Assembly (NCBI GenBank): GCA_965221445.1
Contig: CBDCSF010000013.1
Location: 2,666,001-2,730,000, forward strand
Source of the DNA: MPNP01 sp965221445
Lineage (GTDB): Bacteria; Pseudomonadota; Alphaproteobacteria; Rhodobacterales; Rhodobacteraceae
DNA: 64,000 nucleotides
Direction: 5' to 3'
The notes under the pieces: model-generated
The model's database searches: none
What the model was told of the DNA's origin: nothing
Seen by the model: the letters and a program-made list of their open reading frames with translations, nothing else
In this document: piece by piece, positions 8,864 to 18,489 of the stretch
Layout of the letters: each line of letters starts with the position of its first letter
Position numbering within the stretch: the stretch's first letter is position 1
Position numbers and translations under genes: made by a program

Positions 8864-10254
8864 TTTGGAATTCAAAAGAAGCTGAAAAAGCAACTAAGGG
8901 TAACTCTACCTCACCTTGGGTTGCCCAAGGTGTTTCAATTGATACGAGAACTTTATCCGAGGGGGATTTATTCGTTGCTCTTTCGGATAAAAGAGATGGT
9001 CATGATTTTGTCGAGAAGGCTTTTAAAGCAGGGGCGTCTGCAGCCTTGGTATCCAGGATACCGGATAACGTATCTGTTGAGAAACCTCTTCTTGTTGTCA
9101 AGTCTGTTCAGCAAGGGCTTGAAGATATGGCCAGTTTTAGAAGAAATGAGACGCAGGCAAAAATTATTGCGATCACAGGTTCTGTCGGCAAAACCACCAC
9201 AAAGGAACTTCTCAAGTTGGTATTGGCTAAACAGGGTAAGACCCATGCAGCTGAACAAAGCTACAATAATCACTGGGGAGTACCTTTAACTCTGGCCAGG
9301 ATGCCCAAGGATTCAGAATTCGGCATATTTGAAATTGGAATGAATTCACCTGGTGAAATCCTTCCCCTAAGCAAGATGGTTAGACCCCATGTCGGTATAA
9401 TCACTTCAGTTGGACCAGCGCACTTGGCAGCCTTTAAAAACGTTAATGCTATTGCAATAGAAAAGTCCCAGATATTTGGTGGACTGACTGACAAGGGAAC
9501 GGCAATAATCAATGGTGATCTTGAAACAACTTCCATTCTTGAGGAAGCAGCAATAAAACAGGGAGCAAAAATCATTAAGTTCGGCTTCAATTCAGCGGCA
9601 CAGTACCAGGTTAAGGACATTAAATTCATACCTGGTGGTACGCAATTTAATTTTTGGGTAAATGGTTCCGAAGTGATTTCAAAAATTTCAGCGAGAGGGG
9701 AGCATTATACACTGAATGCCATGTCCGTTCTGGCCGCTGTCAAAGAAGTGGGAGGTAATGAGGTTACAGCGTCCCTGGATCTGACTTTCTGGTGCCCTCA
9801 GGATGGTAGGGGAGTTCTAAAGAAAATAAATATGGACAGTGTGGATGATAATTATTCCTTTGATCTTTTGGATGATAGTTACAATGCCAATCCCATGTCG
9901 CTTTTGGCTGGTTTGAAAGTAGTAGCTTCCATGGAGGGTTACAAAAGAAAAATCGCCATCCTGAGTGATATGTTGGAGTTGGGTCCAGAAAGTCCAGAAA
10001 TCCATTCCAATTTGGCTGGTAATCCCATATGTAAAACGATAACCAAATTCCATTGTATCGGACCATTGATGAAAAATTTTCATTCCAATTTGCCCCAAGA
10101 AAAAAGAGGAATATGGGTAGAAACTGCTGAAGGTATTGCTTCAAGGCTGAAGGATATTGTCTCAGTAGGGGATCTGGTTTTTGTCAAGGGTTCGAAAGGT
10201 TCAAGGGCTTCGGACATTGTTCAGAGAATAAAACTTCTCCACAAACAAATTTAG
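8860..10254 (+). CDS. murF: UDP-MurNAc-tripeptide:D-Ala-D-Ala ligase MurF
   Basis: A 464-residue Mur ligase that adds the D-Ala-D-Ala dipeptide. The N-terminal Mur domain carries SIDTRTLSEGDLFVAL, the ATP-binding loop is TGSVGKTTTKE, and the MurF block DDSYNANPMS is present. The start ATG overlaps the murE stop by four bases, so the two genes are probably translationally coupled. Confidence 0.95.
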   Translation: MIWNSKEAEKATKGNSTSPWVAQGVSIDTRTLSEGDLFVALSDKRDGHDFVEKAFKAGASAALVSRIPDNVSVEKPLLVVKSVQQGLEDMASFRRNETQAKIIAITGSVGKTTTKELLKLVLAKQGKTHAAEQSYNNHWGVPLTLARMPKDSEFGIFEIGMNSPGEILPLSKMVRPHVGIITSVGPAHLAAFKNVNAIAIEKSQIFGGLTDKGTAIINGDLETTSILEEAAIKQGAKIIKFGFNSAAQYQVKDIKFIPGGTQFNFWVNGSEVISKISARGEHYTLNAMSVLAAVKEVGGNEVTASLDLTFWCPQDGRGVLKKINMDSVDDNYSFDLLDDSYNANPMSLLAGLKVVASMEGYKRKIAILSDMLELGPESPEIHSNLAGNPICKTITKFHCIGPLMKNFHSNLPQEKRGIWVETAEGIASRLKDIVSVGDLVFVKGSKGSRASDIVQRIKLLHKQI

Positions 10255-10272
10255 AAAAGGATAAATTAAAGT

Positions 10273-11352
10273 ATGTTTGAAATGTTGGCTCAATTGTCTG
10301 ATGGAGGAGATTTCTTCAATCTCTTCAGGTACATTACTTTTCGAGCTAGTGGGGCATTAATGACCTCAATCCTGATTGGTTTTCTCTTGGGACCACCCAT
10401 GATCAGGTATCTCAAGAGAATTCAACCGCATGGTCAGCCAATAAGGGAAATCGGTCCCGATCACCAGTCCAAGTCTGGAACTCCGACCATGGGAGGGGTA
10501 TTAATTATCGGAGCCGTGGTTCTATCAACTTTGCTTTGGGCAAAACTGGACAATGTTTATGTCTGGATCGCATTGATTACCACATTGGCCCTATCCTTGA
10601 TTGGAATGATTGATGACTGGGCCAAACTCAGGACCAAAACCCATCGAGGTTCATCAGGAAAAAAGAGGTTTGGGGTAGAACTGATTATTGGATGTATTGT
10701 TGGTTACGTTGCCTTGGTTGTGCATCCCACAGACCTTTCTGGAATGTTGGCTTTCCCCATATTTAAAGATTGGTTGGTGAATTTAGGTATATTCTTTGTA
10801 CCTTTTGCGGCATTTGTCATTGTTGGTTCGGCAAATGCTGTCAATCTTACCGATGGGCTTGATGGCTTGGCAATTGTTCCAATAATGATAGCTGCTGGTA
10901 CCCTTGGTATTCTCTCTTATGCAGTAGGCAGGATAGATTTTACAGAGTATTTGGATGTCCATTATGTCCCAGGGACCGGAGAACTTTTAGTCTTTACTTC
11001 TAGTATAATTGGGGCAGGATTGGGATTTCTCTGGTATAATGCACCCCCCGCAGCAGTATTTATGGGAGATACAGGATCCTTGGGATTAGGAGGTGCCGTT
11101 GGAACGATTGCGGTCTTGACAAAGCATGAAATTGTTTTTGCTGTGATAGGTGGGTTGTTTGTGGTTGAGGCTTTGAGTGTAATTATTCAGGTATTGTATT
11201 ATCGGAAAACCAAAAAAAGAATTTTTGCCATGGCTCCTATCCATCATCATTTTGAAAAGAGGGGTTGGGGCGAACCTCAAATTGTCATTAGATTTTGGAT
11301 TATAGCCCTTATTCTTGCCCTGATTGGACTAGCCTCCCTGAAAGTCAGATAG
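10273..11352 (+). CDS. mraY: Phospho-MurNAc-pentapeptide translocase MraY
   Basis: A 359-residue polytopic membrane enzyme that makes lipid I from UDP-MurNAc-pentapeptide and undecaprenyl phosphate. The catalytic and substrate motifs are all present: DHQSKSGTPTMGG, MIDDWAK, NLTDGLDGLA, and the C-terminal PIHHHFEKRGW. About ten hydrophobic segments can be seen. The stop is immediately followed by the GTG start of murD with no gap. Confidence 0.95.
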   Translation: MFEMLAQLSDGGDFFNLFRYITFRASGALMTSILIGFLLGPPMIRYLKRIQPHGQPIREIGPDHQSKSGTPTMGGVLIIGAVVLSTLLWAKLDNVYVWIALITTLALSLIGMIDDWAKLRTKTHRGSSGKKRFGVELIIGCIVGYVALVVHPTDLSGMLAFPIFKDWLVNLGIFFVPFAAFVIVGSANAVNLTDGLDGLAIVPIMIAAGTLGILSYAVGRIDFTEYLDVHYVPGTGELLVFTSSIIGAGLGFLWYNAPPAAVFMGDTGSLGLGGAVGTIAVLTKHEIVFAVIGGLFVVEALSVIIQVLYYRKTKKRIFAMAPIHHHFEKRGWGEPQIVIRFWIIALILALIGLASLKVR

Positions 11353-12753
11353 GTGATTAAGGCACCCGGTGTAAAAGGAAAAAAAATCGCTGTCCTCGGT
11401 TTGGGACGGTCTGGATTGGCTACCTATAATGCACTAAGGGCAGGCGAGGCAGATGTATTCCCTTGGGATGAAGTTGAGCATGCACGTGAATCTGCCCAAG
11501 ATGGTAACATCAAGCTTGTAGATATCACCCAGGAAAATTTTTGGAAAACAAATAATATTTCCCGTTTGATTGTTTCACCAGGAATACCTCACCTTTATCC
11601 TGAGCCACATCCAATAGTACGTTTGGCGATGAAGGAAGGAGTTCCGGTGGATAATGACATTGGGTTATTCTTTCAGTTCCTGCAGTATTTCAAGAGAAGC
11701 AACCATCAAATACCAAAGGTCATCGCAGTTACAGGTACCAACGGTAAGTCAACGACCACAGCATTAATCAATCATGTTCTGGCTTCACACGGATTTGTCA
11801 GTGCAATTGCTGGCAATATCGGAATAGGTGTTTTGGGATTGGAACATTTGGAAAAACTCACCCACATAGTTCTTGAGGTTTCTTCCTACCAGCTCGAAGT
11901 GGCCAGCACATTGAATCCAGATGTGGCTATTTTTCTAAATCTTGACGAAGACCATCTGGACAGACACCACGGGTTGGGAGGTTATTTTGCAGCCAAGAGG
12001 AGGTTATTCGAGGGAGAAGACCTTGAAATGGCTATAATTGGAATCGATGAACCAGAAGGTAAGTTTTTGGCCAACAATATTATATCTCGGGAAGGTGGAA
12101 TAAAGTTGGCAAGAATTTCGAACCATGGATCAGCTAAAGTTCCTGGTCATGGAATCATTGCCTCGAATAAACAACTCACGGAGTTTTCAGATTCAAAAAA
12201 AATCGGTTACTACACATTGGATAGAAATCCCGGCCTAATGGGGAACCACAACCTCCAGAATGCGGCAGCAGCCTATTTGGCCTGCCACCATATGAAAGTT
12301 GCTGGCGTGAAAATTATAGACTATTTCAATTCATTCCAAGGATTGCCCCATCGAAGCCAGGTTGTTGCCACAAAAAACGGGGTCGTTTATATCAACGATT
12401 CCAAAGCCACAAATGTTAAGAGCACAGCCAAGGCACTGGAATCTCATGAAAAAATACATTGGATTGCTGGTGGATTGGTAAAGGATGGGGGAGTAAAGAC
12501 GCTAAACAATTCACTTTCAAATGTCAAACATGCTTACTTTTATGGCTGTTCAGCAAAAAGATTTGCTTTGGAATTGTCACATATTCCACATTCATTATGT
12601 ACCACACTACCTGAAGCAATAAGGACAGCCTCAGAAAATGCCCGACCAGGAGACACAGTTCTTTTGGCTCCTGCTGCGGCAAGTTTTGATCAGTACAGGG
12701 ATTTCGAGGAAAGAGGTCTTCATTTCATATCAGAAGTAAATCTGATAGAATAA
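11353..12753 (+). CDS. murD: UDP-MurNAc-L-alanine:D-glutamate ligase MurD
   Basis: A 466-residue Mur ligase that adds D-glutamate. The N-terminal Rossmann-like domain begins KIAVLGLGRSGLAT, the ATP loop is VTGTNGKSTTTAL, and the late motifs HRSQVV and NDSKATNV are conserved. The start is GTG, directly abutting the mraY stop. A 109-base gap separates it from ftsW. Confidence 0.95.
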   Translation: MIKAPGVKGKKIAVLGLGRSGLATYNALRAGEADVFPWDEVEHARESAQDGNIKLVDITQENFWKTNNISRLIVSPGIPHLYPEPHPIVRLAMKEGVPVDNDIGLFFQFLQYFKRSNHQIPKVIAVTGTNGKSTTTALINHVLASHGFVSAIAGNIGIGVLGLEHLEKLTHIVLEVSSYQLEVASTLNPDVAIFLNLDEDHLDRHHGLGGYFAAKRRLFEGEDLEMAIIGIDEPEGKFLANNIISREGGIKLARISNHGSAKVPGHGIIASNKQLTEFSDSKKIGYYTLDRNPGLMGNHNLQNAAAAYLACHHMKVAGVKIIDYFNSFQGLPHRSQVVATKNGVVYINDSKATNVKSTAKALESHEKIHWIAGGLVKDGGVKTLNNSLSNVKHAYFYGCSAKRFALELSHIPHSLCTTLPEAIRTASENARPGDTVLLAPAAASFDQYRDFEERGLHFISEVNLIE

Positions 12754-12794
12754 ATAGCTTGAATTTTTCCGAAATTTGATTTAATGCACCTGAT

Positions 12795-12837
12795 GGGCTG
12801 TTGAGGCCCGGTTAACAAAAAAGAATCCTTTAAGGAT
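12795..12837 (+). repeat. Two short inverted repeats in the murD-ftsW gap
   Basis: The gap holds GGGC-N7-GCCC (12795-12809) and ATCCTT-T-AAGGAT (12825-12837). Neither is followed by a T-run, so they are more likely weak transcript structures than terminators. The 109-base gap is the longest among the genes from murE to murB. Confidence 0.3.
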
Positions 12838-12862
12838 CGGTTAGCAATTAACGAGCAGTACC

Positions 12863-14047
12863 ATGACAACTATAACCCACACGTGGGAAGAAAAAACGCC
12901 CTCTGAGGCATATATTGCAAACTGGTGGCGCGAAGTAGACAAACTGACAATCGCTGCAGTTCTGGCCCTGTTTACAATAGGAATTATTTTGAGTTTATCC
13001 TCAACGCCTCCATTGGCGGAAAGGAATAATGTACCATCATTGTACTATGTAATCCGTCATTCGGTTTTTGGCATAGCAGGCATTACTATCATGATATTAA
13101 TTTCCTTGCTTAAACCCAAGGAAGCACTCAGGGTAGGATGCTGGGTATTCGTAATTTCCTTTATACTGCTGGTTTTGTTACCTTTTATTGGAACCGGATT
13201 TGATAAAGGATCAAAACGTTGGTTAAGCCTTGGTTTCGCTTCTTTGCAACCCTCAGAATTTCTAAAGCCCGGTCTGATTATTTTTTCTGCCTGGCTGTTC
13301 CACATTTCTTTTGAAAATAAAACCAATTTTGGAATTTATCTATCACTGTTCCTAACTTTGGTTTGCTGTTTAATGCTCGTACTACAACCTGATTTTGGTC
13401 AAACGGGGCTAGTTTTTATTGGATGGTGTGTGATCTATTTTACAGCTGGTGCCCCAATATTGCTTCTGCTTTTGGTGGGAGGTGCCTTTGTTGGGGGTGT
13501 AATTCTCGCTTATTTGTATTCATCCCACTTTGCCAGTCGTATTGATACATTTGTGAATTCTTTCTTTGGTACAAGTGTCAAAAATGATCAAGTCGGAATT
13601 AGTTTTGAAGCGATCCAAAACGGTAGCATTTTTGGTACCGGTGTCGGAGAGGGAAATTATAAATGGAATCTCCCGGATGGCCATACAGATTTTATCATAG
13701 CCATTGCCGCGGAAGAATATGGCCTATTTTTGGTCTTGGCGATTATTCTACTCTATTTCTTCATAGCCTTTCGTGCTCTCATCCGCCTGTATAAGGCCAA
13801 AGACAATTATATATGGTTAGCCGGAGCAGGTCTGGTGATTAATGTCGTGCTACAAACTTTTATTAATTTAGCTGTAGCCGCAAAACTTTTCCCTCCGACA
13901 GGTATGACATTACCACTAATTTCCTATGGTGGATCATCAATGTTGGCAATTGGGATTGCTTTGGGATTATTACTCTGTTTTACCAGAACTCAGGAGAATA
14001 TGAGGGGCAGATTAATTTCTGATGAGACATCAGGATTACCAAACTGA
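12863..14047 (+). CDS. ftsW: Septal peptidoglycan polymerase FtsW
   Basis: A 394-residue SEDS-family glycosyltransferase that polymerises lipid II at the septum with FtsI. About ten transmembrane helices are seen, with the SEDS signatures KRWLSLGFASLQPSEFLK, PDGHTDFIIAIAAEE and the C-terminal FPPTGMTLPLISYGGSS. The ATG at 12863 leaves a cytosolic N-terminus of about 30 residues. The stop abuts the murG ATG. Confidence 0.94.
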   Translation: MTTITHTWEEKTPSEAYIANWWREVDKLTIAAVLALFTIGIILSLSSTPPLAERNNVPSLYYVIRHSVFGIAGITIMILISLLKPKEALRVGCWVFVISFILLVLLPFIGTGFDKGSKRWLSLGFASLQPSEFLKPGLIIFSAWLFHISFENKTNFGIYLSLFLTLVCCLMLVLQPDFGQTGLVFIGWCVIYFTAGAPILLLLLVGGAFVGGVILAYLYSSHFASRIDTFVNSFFGTSVKNDQVGISFEAIQNGSIFGTGVGEGNYKWNLPDGHTDFIIAIAAEEYGLFLVLAIILLYFFIAFRALIRLYKAKDNYIWLAGAGLVINVVLQTFINLAVAAKLFPPTGMTLPLISYGGSSMLAIGIALGLLLCFTRTQENMRGRLISDETSGLPN

Positions 14048-15154
14048 ATGCCCAGCAATTCAAAACCTCTAATTGTTATTGCCACAGGGGGGACAGGAGG
14101 GCATGTTTTTCCTGCTCAGGCCTTGGCAGAAGAAATGCTAGCTAGGGGTTGGAGGGTTAAAGTTTGGATTGATCACAGAGTCGAATCATTGGCCAGAAAC
14201 TTTCCTCTGGATTCACAATGGGAAACAATTCCTTCAAAATCCTTCTCTCAGAGGAGTATCCTGGCAAGGAGCTTTGTCCCCTTAATTTTGTTTTGGGGTT
14301 TGTTGATCGTCCTTGGCAAACTACTGAGAGACAGACCAGCTCGGTTAGTGGGTTTTGGTAGCTATGCTACATTTAGCCCATTATTGGGAGGAATTATTTT
14401 GGGAGTCCCTTGTGTAATTCATGAGCAAAATGGCAATATGGGGGTTGTAAACAGACTGTTTTCAAAGAGGGTAAGACTAGTTGCTTCTGGTTCGTTTGCT
14501 CCACAATTCCCCCCTCAAACCCATTGGGTATTTACCGGAAATCCCCTTCGAAAAGAGGTACTAACTAGATTGGGAGGTTCTTATAAATCTCCTCACCAGG
14601 AAAGGTTATCAGTCTTGATTATAGGAGGTAGTCAAGGAGCAAGGATTTTTGATGAAACAATTCCTCAAGCTGTTTCAAGATTACCGAAAGACCTTCTGAA
14701 AAGATTGAGGATATATCAACAGGTTAGGGAGGAAAACCTTCAGGGGGTCGACAACGAATACAGGAAATTAGGAATAGATTACATTGCTAAACCATTTTTT
14801 GAGGACATTCCGGAATTGTTGGCTAATTCACAATTGGTCATAGCACGTTCTGGTGCATCATCCATTGCAGAAATTACTGCTATGGGATTGCCTTCAATCC
14901 TTGTTCCCTTTGCTGCAGCAGCCAATGATCATCAGACCGTAAACTCGCAGATACTAGAAGGGGCAAAAGCTGCTATAGTGCTCAAGGAGAAAAATCTTGA
15001 TCCTGCAATGATAAGTGAGGCAATATGCAAAATCTTGATGAATCCTGACCAAGCCGATCAAATGGCTGAAGCGAGTAAAAAATTGGGGGTACCGAATGCC
15101 GTTGCAAAATTGGCTGACAGGGTTGAAAACCTAGAGATTGGAGAAACAAATTGA
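14048..15154 (+). CDS. murG: Lipid II synthase MurG
   Basis: A 368-residue GT-B glycosyltransferase that transfers GlcNAc to lipid I at the inner face of the membrane. The glycine-rich TGGTGGHVFPA opens the protein and a second glycine loop (IIGGSQGARIFDE) opens the C-terminal domain. The UDP-GlcNAc binding region ARSGASSIAEITAMGLPSIL is intact. It abuts ftsW and overlaps murC by four bases. Confidence 0.95.
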   Translation: MPSNSKPLIVIATGGTGGHVFPAQALAEEMLARGWRVKVWIDHRVESLARNFPLDSQWETIPSKSFSQRSILARSFVPLILFWGLLIVLGKLLRDRPARLVGFGSYATFSPLLGGIILGVPCVIHEQNGNMGVVNRLFSKRVRLVASGSFAPQFPPQTHWVFTGNPLRKEVLTRLGGSYKSPHQERLSVLIIGGSQGARIFDETIPQAVSRLPKDLLKRLRIYQQVREENLQGVDNEYRKLGIDYIAKPFFEDIPELLANSQLVIARSGASSIAEITAMGLPSILVPFAAAANDHQTVNSQILEGAKAAIVLKEKNLDPAMISEAICKILMNPDQADQMAEASKKLGVPNAVAKLADRVENLEIGETN

Positions 15155-16590
15155 ATCGCACAACGAAATTCTCAACTCAGGTTGGTACAATACATTTTAT
15201 CGGTATTGGTGGCATTGGTATGTCAGGGATCGCAGAGGTTCTTTTAACCTTGGGTTATTCGGTTCAGGGGAGTGACATTAACGATTCAGATATAACTCGC
15301 AGACTAAATAGGCTGGGGGCAAAAATCTTTCTTGGCCATTCTCCTGATAATGTTGTTGGAAGTGCTGCCGTCGTCGTTTCTTCAGCAATATCTTCAGATA
15401 ATCCAGAACTATTTCAGGCAAGAGAAATGGGTCTCCCTATTGTTAGAAGGGCTGAGATGCTAGCCGAGTTGATGAGGTTTAGATCCAACATAGCTGTAGC
15501 AGGTACGCATGGCAAAACAACAACGACAACCTTGGTTGCTACACTTCTCGAAAAGGGAGGATTTGACCCGACAGTAATTAATGGGGGAATAATCAAGGCC
15601 TATGGATCAAATGCTCGTAAGGGTGAGGGTGATTGGATGGTTGTTGAAGCTGATGAAAGCGATGGTACGTTCCTAAAACTTCCTGCTACAATTGCAATAG
15701 TTACCAATATTGATCCCGAACATATTGATCATTACGGATCATTCGAAAGCTTGAGAAAAGCCTTTGATTCATTTGTGTCAAATATTCCATTTTATGGTTT
15801 TGCCGTATGTTGTATTGATCATCCCGAAGTCCAGGCGATGGTTGGAAGAATTATGGATAGGAGGATTATAACTTACGGTTCCACCAACCAAGCTGATGTT
15901 CAGGTAAATTACCTAAGTTTTGAGAACGACTTGTCCAGGTTTGAGGTATGTTTTAACCATGAAGGAGGTACCAAGGGGTTGTTTCAACTCCCAATGGTTG
16001 GAGAACATAATGTTTCGAATGCCGTATCCGCTATTACGGTAGCGAAGCAATTGGGTATGGATTTGAACAGTATTGATAAAGCCCTAAGTGAATTCAAGGG
16101 AGTAAATCGTAGATTTTCTCATGTTGGCGTATACAATGGGGTGGAAATAATTGATGATTACGGACACCATCCAGTAGAAATTAGAGCAGTTCTCAAGGCT
16201 GCCCTCCAAAAGACCAAAGGACGGGTAATTGCTGTTCACCAGCCTCATCGATTTACAAGGTTGAAGAGTCTTTTCCATGACTTTTGTCGATGCTTCAACC
16301 AAGCTGATATGGCAATCATTACTGATGTTTATCCTGCCGGTGAAAAACCAATTGAAGGGATAAATAATGTATCTTTGGTGGATGGACTAATCCAGCATGG
16401 TCACAAGAATGCTCGGACAATTGATGGGCTTGAAGAGCTGACTTCACTGATCAGGCAGGAAACAGGTCCAGGTGATATGGTGATTTTCCTTGGTGCTGGA
16501 AATATTTCTGAGTGGGCTTATGCGCTTCATGAAATTCTAGTGAAAGATGATAACAAAAACGAACTTAATTATGAAGCCAGAGTTGTTTAA
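15151..16590 (+). CDS. murC: UDP-MurNAc:L-alanine ligase MurC
   Basis: A 479-residue Mur ligase that adds the first stem-peptide residue. It shows HFIGIGGIGMSGIAE at the N-terminus, the ATP loop AGTHGKTTTTT, EADESDGTFL, and DDYGHHPVEI. The start is a TTG overlapping the murG stop (TTGA), placing the conserved HFIGIGG block at the usual distance. It overlaps the murB start by 44 bases if the upstream murB ATG is used. Confidence 0.94.
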   Translation: MNRTTKFSTQVGTIHFIGIGGIGMSGIAEVLLTLGYSVQGSDINDSDITRRLNRLGAKIFLGHSPDNVVGSAAVVVSSAISSDNPELFQAREMGLPIVRRAEMLAELMRFRSNIAVAGTHGKTTTTTLVATLLEKGGFDPTVINGGIIKAYGSNARKGEGDWMVVEADESDGTFLKLPATIAIVTNIDPEHIDHYGSFESLRKAFDSFVSNIPFYGFAVCCIDHPEVQAMVGRIMDRRIITYGSTNQADVQVNYLSFENDLSRFEVCFNHEGGTKGLFQLPMVGEHNVSNAVSAITVAKQLGMDLNSIDKALSEFKGVNRRFSHVGVYNGVEIIDDYGHHPVEIRAVLKAALQKTKGRVIAVHQPHRFTRLKSLFHDFCRCFNQADMAIITDVYPAGEKPIEGINNVSLVDGLIQHGHKNARTIDGLEELTSLIRQETGPGDMVIFLGAGNISEWAYALHEILVKDDNKNELNYEARVV

Positions 16591-17542
16591 AGATTCAGCA
16601 GAGTTTGATTACCAAGGTCTCTTGCAAAACGACTGTTCCCTAGGTACCAGAAGTTGGTTGGGTGTCGGAGGAAAAGGTGATTGGTTATATCAGCCCAAGG
16701 ATATATCCGACTTGGCAGGTTTCATAAGGAATGTTGATGACAGTATTCCTTATTTTGTCTTGGGTGCAGGATCAAACCTTATTGTAAGAGATGGCGGTTA
16801 TCGCGGATTGGTTATCAGGCTCGGCAGAGAATTTTCATACATTCGGTGTGAGGATAATCGGGTGTATGCCGGTGCATTTACAAAGGATTCCCAAATTGCC
16901 TTTACAGCAGCAGAAACTGGTATTGACCTTACCTTTCTGAGAACAATTCCAGGAACCATTGGTGGTGCCGTTCGAATGAATGCCGGATGTTATGGTTCTT
17001 ACCTTGCCGACCATTTGGTAAGTGCTTCCATTGTAACCCGGAATGGTGAAATCAAGTGCATTGATGGGAAGGAGTTGAATTTTTCCTATCGTACAAGTGG
17101 GTTGCGGGAAGATGCAATTATTGTAGAAGTGGTATTGGAAGGAGAAAAAGGTAATCCTGAAACTCTTCTGGCTAGGATCGAAACCTATTTGGACAAAAGA
17201 AATTTAACTCAACCGACAGGTTCCAAAACAGCTGGTTCAACCTTCCGAAATCCTGCAGGTTATTCTTCATTCCTGGAACAAAATGAAGATACTGACTTAT
17301 TGGCTTGGAAACTGATTCATGAAGCAGGTCTCCGGGGGATACAAATTGGTGATGCTCAAGTATCTCAAAAGCACCCCAATTTTTTAGTAAATCTGGGTAA
17401 GGCAACAGCTACTCAAATTGAAAATCTGGGCGAATTGGTTCGACGGGAAGTTTATAAGAAGACGGGGGTAATTTTGGAATGGGAGATTATCCGAATCGGA
17501 GAACTGGTTCATCCAATGATGTACGAATGTATCCAAAAGTAG
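16547..17542 (+). CDS. murB: UDP-N-acetylenolpyruvoylglucosamine reductase MurB
   Basis: An FAD-dependent reductase making UDP-MurNAc. FAD-binding motifs are VLGAGSNLIVRDGGY and TIPGTIGGAVRMNAGCYG; the active-site serine lies in TAGSTFRNP and the C-terminal SQKHPNFLVN block follows. This is a type-II-like short form. The ATG at 16547 overlaps murC; an ATG at 16571 would shorten the overlap to 20 bases, and neither has a clear ribosome binding site. Confidence 0.93.
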   Translation: MITKTNLIMKPELFKDSAEFDYQGLLQNDCSLGTRSWLGVGGKGDWLYQPKDISDLAGFIRNVDDSIPYFVLGAGSNLIVRDGGYRGLVIRLGREFSYIRCEDNRVYAGAFTKDSQIAFTAAETGIDLTFLRTIPGTIGGAVRMNAGCYGSYLADHLVSASIVTRNGEIKCIDGKELNFSYRTSGLREDAIIVEVVLEGEKGNPETLLARIETYLDKRNLTQPTGSKTAGSTFRNPAGYSSFLEQNEDTDLLAWKLIHEAGLRGIQIGDAQVSQKHPNFLVNLGKATATQIENLGELVRREVYKKTGVILEWEIIRIGELVHPMMYECIQK

Positions 17543-17552
17543 GGAACAATTA

Positions 17553-18464
17553 ATGACGACTCAACAATTCAGGAAAGTTGCGGTTGTTATGGGGGGATTT
17601 TCTTCGGAAAGAGAAGTTTCTCTGGTAACGGGCAAAGAGTGTAGCCTTGCTCTTCAAGGGGAGGGGTTTGAGGTTATTCAAATTGATGCAGGATTTGACC
17701 TGGCAGAAAAACTGATGGAAGAGAAACCTGATGTTATATTTAATGCTCTACATGGTCGTTGGGGGGAGGATGGGTGTGCTCAGGGTATATTTGAATGGTT
17801 ACAAATTCCCTATACACATTCCGGGATCTATGCTTCTTCAATTGCTATGGATAAACTTAAGGCAAAAGATGTTTTCGCAGCAAATAAACTTCCTACCCCC
17901 CGGAGTTTGAAAATTCCAAAAAATGAAGTTTTAAAGCAATTTCCCCTCAGCCCTCCTTTTGTCATTAAACCTGTTAGGGATGGATCTTCTGTGGGGGTAA
18001 AGATAATCAATTCGGAAATACCCACCTCAGTATTAGGCAAGGCTTATGAAGTTGATTACATGATTGAAGAATATGTTCCTGGCAAGGAACTTACAGTTAG
18101 TGTACTCGATAAGAAATCCTTAACGGTTACAGAAATTAAAACGGAGGGTTTTTATGATTATAGTGCCAAATATTCAGAGAGAGGCTCTTTTCATGAAATT
18201 CCAGCAAAAATACCTGAAGCTGTTTTTGAGGCCTGTCTCGAATATTCTGAAATTGCCCACCATGCACTTGGGTGTGAAGGATTGACCCGAAGTGATTTCC
18301 GCTGGGATGACACTAGGGGTTTGGAGGGTTTGATGCTCTTGGAAACGAACACACAACCCGGTATGACACCAACTTCCCTATCTCCCGAACAAGCCAGGAT
18401 ATTTGGTATGGATCTCGGCAAACTTTGCAGGAAACTCATAGAATTGGCTGGGTGTAGAGAGTAA
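17553..18464 (+). CDS. ddl: D-alanine--D-alanine ligase
   Basis: A 303-residue ATP-grasp enzyme that joins two D-alanines for MurF. It shows VVMGGFSSEREVSLVTG, ALHGRWGEDGCAQGIFE, the ATP-grasp core KPVRDGSSVGV and the metal and substrate motif ETNTQPGMTPTSL. Ten bases follow murB. Its place between murB and ftsQ is the usual one for DdlB in alphaproteobacteria. Confidence 0.94.
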   Translation: MTTQQFRKVAVVMGGFSSEREVSLVTGKECSLALQGEGFEVIQIDAGFDLAEKLMEEKPDVIFNALHGRWGEDGCAQGIFEWLQIPYTHSGIYASSIAMDKLKAKDVFAANKLPTPRSLKIPKNEVLKQFPLSPPFVIKPVRDGSSVGVKIINSEIPTSVLGKAYEVDYMIEEYVPGKELTVSVLDKKSLTVTEIKTEGFYDYSAKYSERGSFHEIPAKIPEAVFEACLEYSEIAHHALGCEGLTRSDFRWDDTRGLEGLMLLETNTQPGMTPTSLSPEQARIFGMDLGKLCRKLIELAGCRE

Positions 18465-18489
18465 GGAATTTATTTTTGGTTTTCGAAAA